Under the pieces are notes generated by a model. The model did no database searches. It was not told the DNA's origin and saw only the letters and a list, made by a program, of their open reading frames with translations. From Pleurocapsa sp. MO_226.B13 (GTDB lineage: Bacteria > Cyanobacteriota > Cyanobacteriia > Cyanobacteriales > Xenococcaceae), in NCBI GenBank assembly GCA_030064795.1, contig JASJEI010000030.1:1-44387 (forward strand): 44,387 bases of DNA, written 5' to 3'. Made by a program: the position numbers and the translations under genes. Below, one piece after another: positions 9,186-17,834 of the stretch (position 1 is the first letter of the stretch; every line of letters begins with the position of its first letter).

Positions 9186-10127
9186 TTACTCTCGATAAAA
9201 ACTAGCTAAAATTTCTTGCAGTCTTTGGAAAAGCTCAACTGATGCCTCAATCTCGTCTTTTTTAATCGAAACGCTTTCGACATTGATTCCCAAAGGAATT
9301 GTCCCAGGCTGGAGGGTGGCTAGAATCTCTTTTAGGGCTGCACTACAAACTTCAAGAGATTTTTGGACTGGAGATTGAGCTGAGAAAATTTCTCGTTCGA
9401 CTTCTGAAGGAAAATTTACTCCCAACCATTTTAAAAAGTTTAAAGTCTTGGGATATCCGCAGGGAGCAAAAGTTAAAATAATGCGGGCGGGAGAGAGATC
9501 TAGTTTTTGGCACTGCCGAGCATAATCTTGAAGTAGTTGGATTGTTGCTTGGGGCTGATAGACTACCTGAGACGTAAAAAATTGCATCCCCCAACCAGAT
9601 TTTTCAATTAATTTAAGATGTTCGTTGCCCTTACTAAGATGGCGTTCGGCAATGGTTACGCCACCAAAGATAAAATCATATTGGTGGTTAGCAGTCATTT
9701 GAGCAGCTTGGAATAAGCTTAGCCTTGGATAGGTCATTTGGGAGCTAGAACCACCGACAAAGGTAAGATAGCGCAGATTGTACTGTTGCCAAGAGCGATC
9801 GAGCCAGGCGGGAAAGTCTGCTTTTGGCTGATGAACGACGCATTTATAATTAATAATTTCTTTGCCCGTTAAATCATGGATAATTTGAGCATATTCTCTG
9901 GAATCGACGACTGGAGAGAAAGGAAAAGGTCTTTCTTTTTGATTCCTGCCTGATTCCTCTTGAAGATCGTAAATATTAATAGCATCTAAGTCTAAATCGG
10001 ATAATCTTGCCGTTAGCTTTTTGGCGATCGCCTGAAGTTTTTCGGCTGATGAACCCTGGCGTGGAGGGGTAGTGCTATAAAGATATATTCCTCTAGAGCG
10101 CTCGAGCAGTTTTGATTTTAATTCCAT
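9186..10127 (-). CDS. Methylenetetrahydrofolate reductase-like protein
   Basis: The product is 313 residues. The central part has FVGGSSSQM and FIFGGVTIAERHLSKGNEHL, which resembles the GG..I.ERH region of MetF-type flavin TIM barrels. A C-terminal stretch (IPLGINVESVSIKKDEIEAS) matches the corresponding end of this fold. The barrel start is unusual (GIYLYSTTPPRQGSSAEK), as in the divergent MTHFR-like families. The likely role is reduction of methylene-tetrahydrofolate or a related flavin reaction in one-carbon metabolism; FAD and substrate residues were not mapped. It lies upstream of, and in the same direction as, the ndhF3 operon with a 152-bp gap, so it is probably a separate transcript. 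Confidence 0.55.
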   Translation of the reverse strand: MELKSKLLERSRGIYLYSTTPPRQGSSAEKLQAIAKKLTARLSDLDLDAINIYDLQEESGRNQKERPFPFSPVVDSREYAQIIHDLTGKEIINYKCVVHQPKADFPAWLDRSWQQYNLRYLTFVGGSSSQMTYPRLSLFQAAQMTANHQYDFIFGGVTIAERHLSKGNEHLKLIEKSGWGMQFFTSQVVYQPQATIQLLQDYARQCQKLDLSPARIILTFAPCGYPKTLNFLKWLGVNFPSEVEREIFSAQSPVQKSLEVCSAALKEILATLQPGTIPLGINVESVSIKKDEIEASVELFQRLQEILASFYRE

Positions 10128-10206
10128 GTTATGAATGTTATAACAATTCGATTCCAGTTACGAAAATTATTATCTTGTGTAGAGATGTAGCATATTACGT
10201 CTCTAC

Positions 10207-10262
10207 GGTCATTGGTCATTGGTCATTGGTCATTGGTCATTGGTCATTGGTCATTGGTCATT
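10207..10262. repeat. Heptamer tandem repeat (GGTCATT)8
   Basis: Eight uninterrupted copies of the 7-bp unit GGTCATT fill 56 bp. Short tandem heptamers of this kind (STRR) are common in intergenic DNA of large-genome cyanobacteria and vary in copy number. No coding or CRISPR character is present. Confidence 0.95.
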
Positions 10263-10270
10263 AGCATTAC

Positions 10271-10439
10271 TGGCGTGGCAAGCCTAAAATAGTTCAATAG
10301 ATTCAACTGAACAACCCCAAACAAATAACTCTCTTTGCGCCTCTGCCCCCGTATGCGATGGGGACTTGTCCTCGTCGCTTTGAGGATAAACGTCTTTGCG
10401 TGAGACAAATCTAATCCATCAAATTAAGCTTGACACGCC
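10271..10439. mobile_element. MITE-like repeat, family C, copy 1 (169 bp)
   Basis: The element begins TGGCGTGGCAAGC and ends GCTTGACACGCCA, giving 13-bp terminal inverted repeats with one mismatch. Its left 60 bp and both ends are shared with a second copy at 20740-20874, while the middle differs by about 36 bp of extra sequence. There is no ORF inside, so it would depend on a transposase in trans. No clear target-site duplication is visible. Confidence 0.7.
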
Positions 10440-10736
10440 ACTAGCAAAGATCGAATGACCACAAGTTATTTGTGTCAACCCTACCGACCTATTACCTATT
10501 ATCGCTTCAAAGCAATTGTGCGATCGCCTGTTTTCAAGTCGCCATTGGAAATTAATTAATGGACACAGCAGTAGAAAAAGCGAGCGCACTTCTCCTTCAC
10601 AACATCCTCAAACTTTTGGCTTAACTTTGAGGTGAACCTAGAACAGTAGCACTACACAACTGTTCCCAACAGGAGAAAAGGAATCAGTTGTGATGCGATC
10701 GCTGCTCAGTAATGAATCAAGAAAGGAGAAATAATT

Positions 10737-11021
10737 ATGGATAGGACAAGAATAAATGAGTTTATCGTTGGTTTGATTTGGTTTCTAGTACTGATTATCG
10801 TGACTACAATTCTGGTGCTTATTTCTTGGAATATGTTTATGCCAGATCTGTTTGGTGCGATGAAGATGAACTTTAGAAATGCTCTCGGCTTAGTAATTTT
10901 GGTAGCTACAGTATCGAGACTAATCTATCACGGATTAGGTGGTCGTCACTTCTGGCTGCCTACTAAAAGATCTCCTAGAGAACAGCTTACAACTAATACT
11001 CCAATAAACCAACCTTCTTAA
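10737..11021 (+). CDS. Small two-helix membrane protein, unknown function
   Basis: The 94-residue product has two hydrophobic helices (about residues 9-32 and 46-64) and a short polar tail ending in TTNTPINQPS. A strong AAGGAG ribosome site lies just before the ATG. I do not recognise the family. It stands 50 bp upstream of a NorB-derived frame and the Acg-type nitroreductase, all on the plus strand. These genes may be transcribed together as a nitrosative- or redox-stress cluster, but that rests on context only. Confidence 0.6.
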   Translation: MDRTRINEFIVGLIWFLVLIIVTTILVLISWNMFMPDLFGAMKMNFRNALGLVILVATVSRLIYHGLGGRHFWLPTKRSPREQLTTNTPINQPS

Positions 11022-11071
11022 TTATTGGAAATTTCTTAGGGATACATTTATCGGGTAAGATTATCGCCTTA

Positions 11072-11422
11072 ATGTTATTCCCTCTACGAGAAATGACCCC
11101 AGAATCAGCATGGAATGAGAAACTATTGCGCTTTTCCTTTTGGTCGATTAACGGGGGATTAGTAGCAATGCTAGTTTTTGGCTTAATTCCCAGTGGCTTT
11201 TATCAGTTAGTTGCTTCGGTCAATTACGGTACTTGGTATGCCCGCAGCGCAGAGATAATTAATAGTCCTTGGATGCACGGAACAGTATGGCTGCGAATGC
11301 CTGGAGATATTCTCTTTGCTTTGGGTGCTGTAGCTCTATTTATTTTTACTCTTCGCGCTGTAATTAGCATTTTTTCTAGCTGGCGATCGCCAGCGTCAGA
11401 CTCTTTTCCTTTAGTGAATTAA
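11072..11422 (+). pseudogene. norB: Nitric oxide reductase (NorB) C-terminal remnant
   Basis: The 116-residue frame matches only the last two transmembrane helices of quinol-type nitric oxide reductase. It contains MTPESAWNEKLLRFSFWSIN, then GTWYARSAEIINSPWMHG, then VWLRMPGDILFALGA. Full NorB is roughly 750 residues with haem and FeB ligands in earlier helices; all of those are absent here. The intact reading frame and an ATG allow for a short expressed membrane protein, but it cannot reduce NO by itself. It sits 17 bp before the nitroreductase gene. A fragment left by deletion is the simplest reading; a domesticated short protein is the alternative. Confidence 0.65.
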
Positions 11423-11439
11423 TAAAAGCAAGATAGATC

Positions 11440-12531
11440 ATGTTTAAATTAACACTCGATCCCAGAAAAATTAGAGAAGATGATTTTCCTGCCACTGCTT
11501 CCACAGCAGAAAAACTTAAATTTTTACTCAATTACGCAGTACTAGCACCATCAAGTCATAATACCCAGCCTTGGAAGTTTAAACTAGTTAATAATGCGAT
11601 CGAACTATATGCAGACAAAACTCGCGCTTTAGCCATAGCCGATCCAGACGGTCGCGAACTAACTATAAGTTGTGGTGCAGCCTTATTTCATCTCCGCATT
11701 GCCATGCGTCATTTTGGCTATGGAGATATAGTAGAAATCCTACCAGAGCAGAATAATCCTCATTTATTAGCGCGAATTTGTCTGGGCAGCAAAAGAATTA
11801 CCAAGCTAGAAGAAAACTTTTTATTTCGGGCAATTCCACGACGGTGTACTAATCGGTTTTCTTTTGATGAGTGCCAGCTTCCAGGATCGCTAATCTCAGA
11901 ATTAGAATCAGCTACCAGTGCCGAGGGTAGTTGGTTAGAAATAAAGACTCAAGTTATTCCCGAAGTCCATCGTCAAACAGTTATTAATCTAATTGCTCAA
12001 GGCGATCGCTTGCAAATGGCAGATCCTCTGTTTCGTAGAGAATTAGCACAATGGATTCGCTCTGGCAACAATCCCAAACACGATGGAATACCCGCCTACG
12101 CTCAAGGATTAGACGCAAGATTTGATGCGATCGCGCCTTTAATTGCTTTTACCGTTCGTTCCTTCGATTTAGGTAAAACCCAGTCAGATAAAGACTGTCA
12201 ACTAGCCGAACAAGCTCCCGTTTTGATGCTGATCGGTAGCCAAGACGACTGTCCCCAAGCCTGGATAGATACGGGAGAAGCCCTTGCACACCTGCTATTA
12301 AGAGCCAGAGTTGATGATGTCTGGGCATCTTTCTTTAATCAACCAATCCAAATTCCCCAATTGCGATCGCGCCTGCGAGCTTTGTTTCCCCACAATGGCT
12401 ATCCTCAAATTCTACTCCGCCTCGGTTATGCCCAAGAAGCTCAACCAACCCCCAGAAGAAGTGTAGATGAGGTCTTAAATGAAGTCGGTATAGGGAGCAA
12501 GGGAGCAGAGATAGGGGAGATAGGGAGATAG
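11440..12531 (+). CDS. Acg-family nitroreductase-like FMN-binding protein
   Basis: The 363-residue protein has a nitroreductase fold with a start typical of the Acg (Rv2032) family. APSSHNTQPWKF at about residues 36-47 is the FMN-binding start, and DPDGRELTISCGAALFHL follows. Acg-type proteins belong to hypoxia/NO stress regulons in actinobacteria and may sequester flavin or reduce unknown substrates. Here the gene follows a NorB remnant by 17 bp, consistent with a nitrosative-stress neighbourhood. The last dozen residues (SKGAEIGEIGR) are read from a minisatellite that continues past the stop, so the natural C-terminus probably ended near VDEVLNEVG. Confidence 0.8.
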   Translation: MFKLTLDPRKIREDDFPATASTAEKLKFLLNYAVLAPSSHNTQPWKFKLVNNAIELYADKTRALAIADPDGRELTISCGAALFHLRIAMRHFGYGDIVEILPEQNNPHLLARICLGSKRITKLEENFLFRAIPRRCTNRFSFDECQLPGSLISELESATSAEGSWLEIKTQVIPEVHRQTVINLIAQGDRLQMADPLFRRELAQWIRSGNNPKHDGIPAYAQGLDARFDAIAPLIAFTVRSFDLGKTQSDKDCQLAEQAPVLMLIGSQDDCPQAWIDTGEALAHLLLRARVDDVWASFFNQPIQIPQLRSRLRALFPHNGYPQILLRLGYAQEAQPTPRRSVDEVLNEVGIGSKGAEIGEIGR

Positions 12532-12570
12532 GGGAGATAGGGAGATAGGGGAGATAGGGAGATAGGGAGA
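12497..12570. repeat. GGGAGATA-type minisatellite
   Basis: A run of imperfect GGGAGATA/GGGGAGATA units overlaps the 3' end of the nitroreductase gene and continues past its stop codon. A related stretch occurs at about 13664-13685 downstream of the next gene. Both are followed by similar 'agaagcaa..actactaact' sequence, so this is a dispersed low-complexity repeat. Confidence 0.85.
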
Positions 12571-12672
12571 AGCAATAACTACTAACTACTTACAGACAAG
12601 GCATGCCTTGTCTCTCCTAACTCCGAACTCCTAATTCCAAATTCCGAACTAAATCATAGGAGAAGTATAAAC

Positions 12673-13578
12673 ATGAATTGGCGAAAAATCAGGATTTTAA
12701 TTCTAGCTTTTCTAGCAACTTTTTTACTGGTCTTAGTTACTGGAGTTGCTGTTGCAGAAAACGAAGCTGATGTTCAAATAATCAAAATGGGTGCTGATGT
12801 CACGGTTGCCGAAAAACAAGTAATGACAGACGCAGTAGCTATTGGTGGTGATGTCACTGTTCTCAATGAGGGACGGATCGCTAACGATGCGGTAGCCATT
12901 GGCGGGAATATTGTCCTCAAGGAAAATGCTCGTGTTGATGGAGATGCGGTAACTATTGGCGGAGAGATTATTAAAGAGTCAGGGGCGATGGTAGGAGGAG
13001 ATGAAGTAGTCGTGTTTAGCAATGCCAAAGTGCTATTCGATCGCTTTGGTTTGTTGGGAACTGTTTATTTGACTAATGTTTTATTCTCTTTAATTTCCTT
13101 GGTAGTTATCTTGGCTTTTGGCGTGTTTTTATTGTTATTGCTTCCAGGTCATATTAAAAGCATTACTGCCACCATGCACCAACATCCCTTTAAAAGTGGC
13201 ATCTGGGGTTTGGGCGGTATCGTCGGGATCACCCTATTTATTGCTTTGTTTGCAGGTAGTATTTTTGGTTTTTTACTAATTCCAGTCGCTAATTTAGCCT
13301 TTGCTGTTGCGGGTTTGCTCGGTGCGATCGCTACTGGACTTTGGATTGGTAAAAAAGTTCTCCCTTCTGGAGACAAAGCGTTTATTCCTTTCTTAGTGGG
13401 AATGTTAATTTTAGGCATTATTGGTCTAATTCCCCTGGCTGGAGGATTGATTATTTTGATGCTTAATTTATTTGGTTTTGGTGCGGTTTTATTGTCGCGA
13501 GTCGGCACAGTACAACCAGAGACAATTAAAAAACAATTTGACCAACTTGAAGGTTCGACTCAGCCAACAGGAGGGTAA
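12673..13578 (+). CDS. Bactofilin-like repeat membrane protein
   Basis: The 301-residue protein starts with a signal sequence (residues 1-29, ending VAVAEN). Short beta-helix-type repeats follow at about residues 35-105; each carries AVAIGG(D/N) or AVTIGGE spaced about 20 residues apart, as in polymer-forming bactofilin-like domains. The C-terminal half has four or five transmembrane helices (about residues 130-280). The repeats would therefore lie outside the cytoplasm, attached to a membrane domain. Function is unknown; an envelope-organising or export-related role is plausible. The gene is preceded by AGGAGAAG and lies downstream of the nitroreductase after repeat-rich DNA. Confidence 0.7.
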   Translation: MNWRKIRILILAFLATFLLVLVTGVAVAENEADVQIIKMGADVTVAEKQVMTDAVAIGGDVTVLNEGRIANDAVAIGGNIVLKENARVDGDAVTIGGEIIKESGAMVGGDEVVVFSNAKVLFDRFGLLGTVYLTNVLFSLISLVVILAFGVFLLLLLPGHIKSITATMHQHPFKSGIWGLGGIVGITLFIALFAGSIFGFLLIPVANLAFAVAGLLGAIATGLWIGKKVLPSGDKAFIPFLVGMLILGIIGLIPLAGGLIILMLNLFGFGAVLLSRVGTVQPETIKKQFDQLEGSTQPTGG

Positions 13579-13961
13579 TTTTTTCATTAAGGTAGGAGAT
13601 GGAGGAGAAGGAACGGGAAATGAGGAACAAGGAACGAGGAAGAAGGAAGATGGGAACTTAGGGGCTTGGGGAGATAGGGGAGAAGCAACTACTAACTCCG
13701 AATTCCAAAGAAGCAAATTTTATGCGATTAGAGCAAACTAGAGAGTTTAACGAAAGTTAAAAATTTCAGATATAGCTCAAATTAGATGTATACTGAGAGG
13801 GTACAAAGTTATATAAAAACTCCTTGCTGTCATTTTCTTAACCAAAAGAATAACTTCTACAGATAGACATCGAGGAGTGGGAATTTTAGAAAAAGTTACC
13901 TTTGGCTGGAATGATTTTCAACTTTTTCTATAGCTCTATGCTCTTAACATAGTCAACCAAA
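13579..13961. other. Intergenic region with purine-rich repeats and a pre-start hairpin
   Basis: The first 160 bp are purine-rich repeat sequence related to the 12497-12570 minisatellite. The rest is AT-rich leader. A 10-bp perfect inverted repeat, AGAAAAAGTT (13888-13897) and AACTTTTTCT (13920-13929), lies 32 bp before the next start codon and could form a leader hairpin. No gene is visible. Confidence 0.6.
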
Positions 13962-16900
13962 ATGAATAACAATAGCACGCTGCAATCTAACGATGATGTA
14001 ACTATTAATGACGTTGAAGAGGAAATTACCCATGATTTTATTGTTTCTACCTTAGACGACGAAAATGATGGTGATTTTAGTGCAGGGGATTTATCTTTAC
14101 GAGAAGCGATCGCCCTGGCTAATCAGCAAGAAGGCTCAGATACAATTACTTTTGACGAGAGTTTAAGTGGTGGTACGATTAGCTTTGATAGTTCTTTAGA
14201 ACGCAATCTAAATATTGATGAGTCCGTATCAATTTCGGGTTTGGGTCAAGACAATCTTACCCTTGACGGTGGTTTTATTTTTAATATTGCCCAAGCAGAT
14301 AATGAGGTTACTATTGATGGCTTAAACCTGATTGGCGGTACGATTGACAACTCTGGCAATTTAACTTTTAGCAACAGTACTATCAGTGAAACGCTAAATA
14401 TTGAAGCTTCTTCAGATTATTACGCAATCATTAGTCGAGGAAACGCAAACATTATTGATTCTACAATCAAAGATAATAACGGCGGTTCTAATGTTGGAAT
14501 TGTAATTGAAGCTGGAACAGCAACTATTGAACGGAGTGCAATTACAGGAAATGATTCTACTGCTTATGCACAGTCAGGAGTTATTATTTACCCTGAAACC
14601 ACAGTAGATATCATTAATAGTACCATCGCCAACAACCGAGCCAGATCGAATGCAGGAATTGAGAACGCAGGTGGTACGGTTAATATAACTAACAGTACTA
14701 TCGCTAATAATAGTGGTGGTTTGGGCAGTGGAGGTGTCAAGAGCTTTCTGCCTGATGGTGTTGTTACCATAACAAGTAGCATTATTGCCAATAACACTGG
14801 CTATCGAGGCACTGGGGATGTGTCCGATGATGGAATATTTATTAGTGGTGGTAATAACTTAATTAGCAATGGCGATGATGCAGAAGGTTTTGTTGATGGA
14901 GTCAATGGCGACATTGTTGGTAGTAATGGCGACGATCCAGAAAATCCTCAAAACGATTTATTAATCGATCCGCAACTGGGAGAGTTACAAAACAATGGCG
15001 GTTCAACTGAGACGATCGCCTTACTAGATGGTTCTCCCGCTATTGATGCTGGAAGCAACCCCAATAACCTAGAAACCGATCAAAGAGGAGAAGGATTCGA
15101 TCGCACCGTAGGTAACGGTACGGATATTGGGGCTTATGAGGTGCAAGAAACTGGTGGAGAAATTCCCGATGAATTGATTGTTTCTACCCTAGAAGATGAA
15201 AACGATGGTGACTTTAGTGCGGGAGATCTTTCTTTACGGGAGGCGATCGCTCTTGCTAACCAACGAGAAGGCGCAGATACGATTACTTTTGAGAGTGGTT
15301 TGAATGGTAGTATCATCCTCTCACAAGGAGAACTGCTCGTTGAAGACCCTGTAATCATCAATGGTTTAGGTGCGGAAAATACAATTATTGACGGTAATAA
15401 TAGCAGTCGTGTTTTCAGGATCGATGATGGCAATTCTGAGACAGATATCGATGTCACTCTAGATGGAGTTAGCGTTACTAATGGTTTTGTTGCTGAGGAA
15501 ACAACCTATAGTGTTGGTGGTGGTATTCTTAACCAAGAAAACCTAACTATAGTTGGCAGCATTGTTACTAATAATAGTGCTGAAGATCCGACTGAGGGAG
15601 TTTTTACCTCCAGGGGTGGCGGTATTTATACTACTGGAAATACTCAAATTAACGACAGCATTATCACTGGTAATAACGGTATATTTGGTGGCGGTATCTA
15701 TTCTCTTTCTGCAACCGTAACTATCACCGATAGCACCGTAAGTAATAATTATGCGGGATTTGTAGGAGGTGGATTATACAATAATGATACGGAACTAAAT
15801 TTAAACAGCAGTATCATTACTGGTAATGAAGCTAGCTTTGCTTATGGTGGAATTGGCTTAAAAGACTCTACAGGAAACATTACCTACAGCACAGTCAGCG
15901 ATAATATTGCCCTCAACGCTTCCTCTGGAGGAATCAATCTCAGCAATTCTGCGGTTAACATCAGCTATAGTACGATTAGCGGTAATGCTGCCCAAAGGGG
16001 TAATGGCGGTGGAATTGGTGTAGGTAATGATTCTACGGCTAATATCAGCAATAGCACGATCGCCAACAACAACGCCAGCGATAATGGTGGTGGAATTAAT
16101 GCCGAACTCTTATCTACTACCAATATTACTAACAGCACCATCAGTGGTAATGCTGCTGACAACCAAGGTTCTGGTATTTATCAACGACCAGATTACTTCG
16201 TCGAGTATGATGGCAGTACTGTCTCTGGCGGTATAGTAACTATTACTAGCACCATCGTTGCAGACAACGCCAACAATCGAGATCTAGATGGCGATCGCGT
16301 AAATAGTAACGGCAATAATTTAATCGGTAATGGAGATGGTATCGATGGTTTTGTCGATAGCGATCTTGTCGGTACAGTAGATAATCCAATCGATCCGCGA
16401 CTGGGAGAACTACAAGACAATGGTGGTGTAACCGAAACCATCGCTCTATTAGAAGATTCTCCGGCAATTGATGCGGGTAGTAATCCAGATAACCTGGAAA
16501 CCGATCAACGGGGTGCAGGATTCGATCGCACTGTGGGTAACGGTACGGATATTGGGGCATATGAAGTCCAAACCACTAGCAGCGAAGATGAAATCATCGG
16601 TACTCCCGATAATGATTTTCTGCAAGGTAGCAATGAAGGCGATCGCATTTTCGGTCTTGACGGCGCGGACTTCCTTGACGGTTTAGATGGCGACGATTTC
16701 TTAAGCGGTGGCGATGGCAACGATTATCTTCAAGGAGGTGACGGTTCTGACTCCATCGAGGGCGACGCTGGCAGCGATCTGATTAGTGGTGGTGATGGCA
16801 ACGATCTGATTAGTGGTGGTGATGGTAACGAGCGCGTTTTTGGTAATGATGGCGCAGATACTATTGATGATGGTGCGGGCAACGATGTTCTTTTTGGCGG

Positions 16901-17303
16901 TGATGGTGAAGATGTCTTTCTGGCTTCTAATTCAGGTAACGACTCATTTACTGGCGGAAGCGATGGTGATGTTTATGTCTACGATCTCAATCCTGATGCT
17001 GGTTTCTTCGATCGCGATCGCCTTCTTGATTTCGACCAAAGTGAAGACAAGATTGCTTTTCGTCCCTTGGTTAGCGATCGCGAATCCTTAGATAACTTTG
17101 ACGATCTAGATACTGACGGTTCGGGCATCTTAGACGAACCCGACGATCGCGTTACTATCCTTTTCGGTTCTACTATAGTTGATTTCTCTGACTTCTTTGG
17201 ACGTTCTGATGGTAGCGATACAATTACGCTAGTCGGAATAACCAATTTAGACAGTAGCAATTTTCTATTTAATGAAACCGTAGTCGGTACTGAATTTGGC
17301 TAA
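13962..17303 (+). CDS. Large exported beta-helix protein with CSLREA and RTX repeats
   Basis: The 1113-residue acidic protein has two tandem halves. Each begins with a CSLREA-type segment (SAGDLSLREAIALANQ, about residues 43 and 418), continues as right-handed beta-helix rungs rich in ISNSTIANN-like units, and ends with AIDAGSNP...GTDIGAYEVQ (ending near 395 and 872). Residues about 880-1000 are glycine/aspartate nonapeptides (GGDGNDYLQ-type), which bind calcium and mark type I secretion. No N-terminal signal peptide is present, as expected. It is probably a secreted surface adhesin or polysaccharide-binding protein. No ribosome site is obvious before the ATG. A split terminator follows the gene. 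Confidence 0.85.
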   Translation: MNNNSTLQSNDDVTINDVEEEITHDFIVSTLDDENDGDFSAGDLSLREAIALANQQEGSDTITFDESLSGGTISFDSSLERNLNIDESVSISGLGQDNLTLDGGFIFNIAQADNEVTIDGLNLIGGTIDNSGNLTFSNSTISETLNIEASSDYYAIISRGNANIIDSTIKDNNGGSNVGIVIEAGTATIERSAITGNDSTAYAQSGVIIYPETTVDIINSTIANNRARSNAGIENAGGTVNITNSTIANNSGGLGSGGVKSFLPDGVVTITSSIIANNTGYRGTGDVSDDGIFISGGNNLISNGDDAEGFVDGVNGDIVGSNGDDPENPQNDLLIDPQLGELQNNGGSTETIALLDGSPAIDAGSNPNNLETDQRGEGFDRTVGNGTDIGAYEVQETGGEIPDELIVSTLEDENDGDFSAGDLSLREAIALANQREGADTITFESGLNGSIILSQGELLVEDPVIINGLGAENTIIDGNNSSRVFRIDDGNSETDIDVTLDGVSVTNGFVAEETTYSVGGGILNQENLTIVGSIVTNNSAEDPTEGVFTSRGGGIYTTGNTQINDSIITGNNGIFGGGIYSLSATVTITDSTVSNNYAGFVGGGLYNNDTELNLNSSIITGNEASFAYGGIGLKDSTGNITYSTVSDNIALNASSGGINLSNSAVNISYSTISGNAAQRGNGGGIGVGNDSTANISNSTIANNNASDNGGGINAELLSTTNITNSTISGNAADNQGSGIYQRPDYFVEYDGSTVSGGIVTITSTIVADNANNRDLDGDRVNSNGNNLIGNGDGIDGFVDSDLVGTVDNPIDPRLGELQDNGGVTETIALLEDSPAIDAGSNPDNLETDQRGAGFDRTVGNGTDIGAYEVQTTSSEDEIIGTPDNDFLQGSNEGDRIFGLDGADFLDGLDGDDFLSGGDGNDYLQGGDGSDSIEGDAGSDLISGGDGNDLISGGDGNERVFGNDGADTIDDGAGNDVLFGGDGEDVFLASNSGNDSFTGGSDGDVYVYDLNPDAGFFDRDRLLDFDQSEDKIAFRPLVSDRESLDNFDDLDTDGSGILDEPDDRVTILFGSTIVDFSDFFGRSDGSDTITLVGITNLDSSNFLFNETVVGTEFG

Positions 17304-17348
17304 TCGATCCCAATCAAACTCCACCTAGAAACTGTCTTGACCAACGCT

Positions 17349-17518
17349 CAGAGATTACTCTCCCAATACTGTTCGGTTAACAAAGTTATGTGTTGAGACA
17401 AGCAGGGGGAGCAGGACAAAGGCTTTAGCCGCATGTAGCAGGGGGAGAGGAAAATAAGACTTATCCGAACAGTATTGATTACTCTCCCGTGAAACGACGG
17501 AGTAATCTCTGACTTTTT
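17349..17518 (+). terminator. Intrinsic terminator of the beta-helix gene, split by a MITE
   Basis: The arms CAGAGATTACTC (17349-17360) and GAGTAATCTCTG (17500-17511) are perfect 12-bp complements, followed by ACTTTTTAA. They would make a normal hairpin terminator with a 15-bp loop if the 112-bp element and one 12-bp repeat between them were absent. As it stands, the arms are separated by 139 bp, so termination is probably weaker. Confidence 0.7.
17365..17476. mobile_element. MITE family A (112 bp, 12-bp TIRs and 12-bp target duplication)
   Basis: The element starts AATACTGTTCGG and ends CCGAACAGTATT, perfect 12-bp inverted repeats. It is flanked by perfect 12-bp direct repeats GATTACTCTCCC at 17353-17364 and 17477-17488. 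There is no ORF inside, so it is non-autonomous. A target duplication this long is typical of IS4-type transposases, which suggests but does not prove the parent family. Confidence 0.85.
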
Positions 17519-17687
17519 AAAGTGGGCTTATTTTCAATTCCCCTACTCTCACATTAGTCTATTCCCCCTCCAGGGGATGAGTATTTTTTATTAATCAAAA
17601 CTACGCTACTATCAGCAGTGGTATCGATAATTGGCTCAAAATCTTTTAGATTCTGTCGCCAGTGACCTTAATTAAAGAAATCAGACC

Positions 17688-17834
17688 ATGACTAAACGAA
17701 AAAACTCATCCAACCGAGGTATTTCTCCATGGCAATCCCACAAAATGAAACAAATCATCATCGATCGCTGGCAAGAAATTTGGACGGTAGTTGAAGCGAG
17801 AAATAAAACTAGAACCACTGACTCAATTCAATAA
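17688..17834 (+). CDS. Small basic hypothetical protein (48 residues)
   Basis: An ATG at 17688 opens a 48-codon frame with a basic N-terminus (MTKRKNSSNRGI) and an aromatic/charged middle (IIIDRWQEIWTVVEARN). The upstream sequence AAAGAAATCAGACC is only a weak ribosome site. No family is recognised. It could be a real small protein or chance. Confidence 0.3.
   Translation: MTKRKNSSNRGISPWQSHKMKQIIIDRWQEIWTVVEARNKTRTTDSIQ

Larger units (their letters stand above)
10128..10736. other. Repeat-rich intergenic region
   Basis: This 600-bp region has no convincing gene. It holds an 8-copy heptamer array (10207-10262), one copy of a TIR-flanked repeat (10271-10439) and, upstream of the next gene, an 8-bp perfect stem CACAACTG (10655-10662) / CAGTTGTG (10685-10692). 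The stem may be a regulatory hairpin. Confidence 0.6.
17304..17687. other. Intergenic region with split terminator, MITE and a second hairpin
   Basis: Apart from the MITE and the terminator arms, it contains a short C/G stem near 17565-17576 (TCCCC...GGGGA) followed by a T-run, possibly a further weak terminator. No gene was found. Confidence 0.55.

Noticed and set aside
10207..10262. Possible CRISPR array (regular GGTCATT repeats)
   Set aside because: Repeats are only 7 bp with no spacers, so it is a simple tandem heptamer array.
12774..13508. Minus-strand frames of 84 and 119 residues inside the bactofilin-like gene
   Set aside because: They mirror the repeated sense codons and have no domain resemblance.
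16246..16560. Minus-strand frame of 104 residues inside the beta-helix gene
   Set aside because: Repeat-rich, Tyr/Arg-skewed product created by the codon pattern of the real gene on the other strand.
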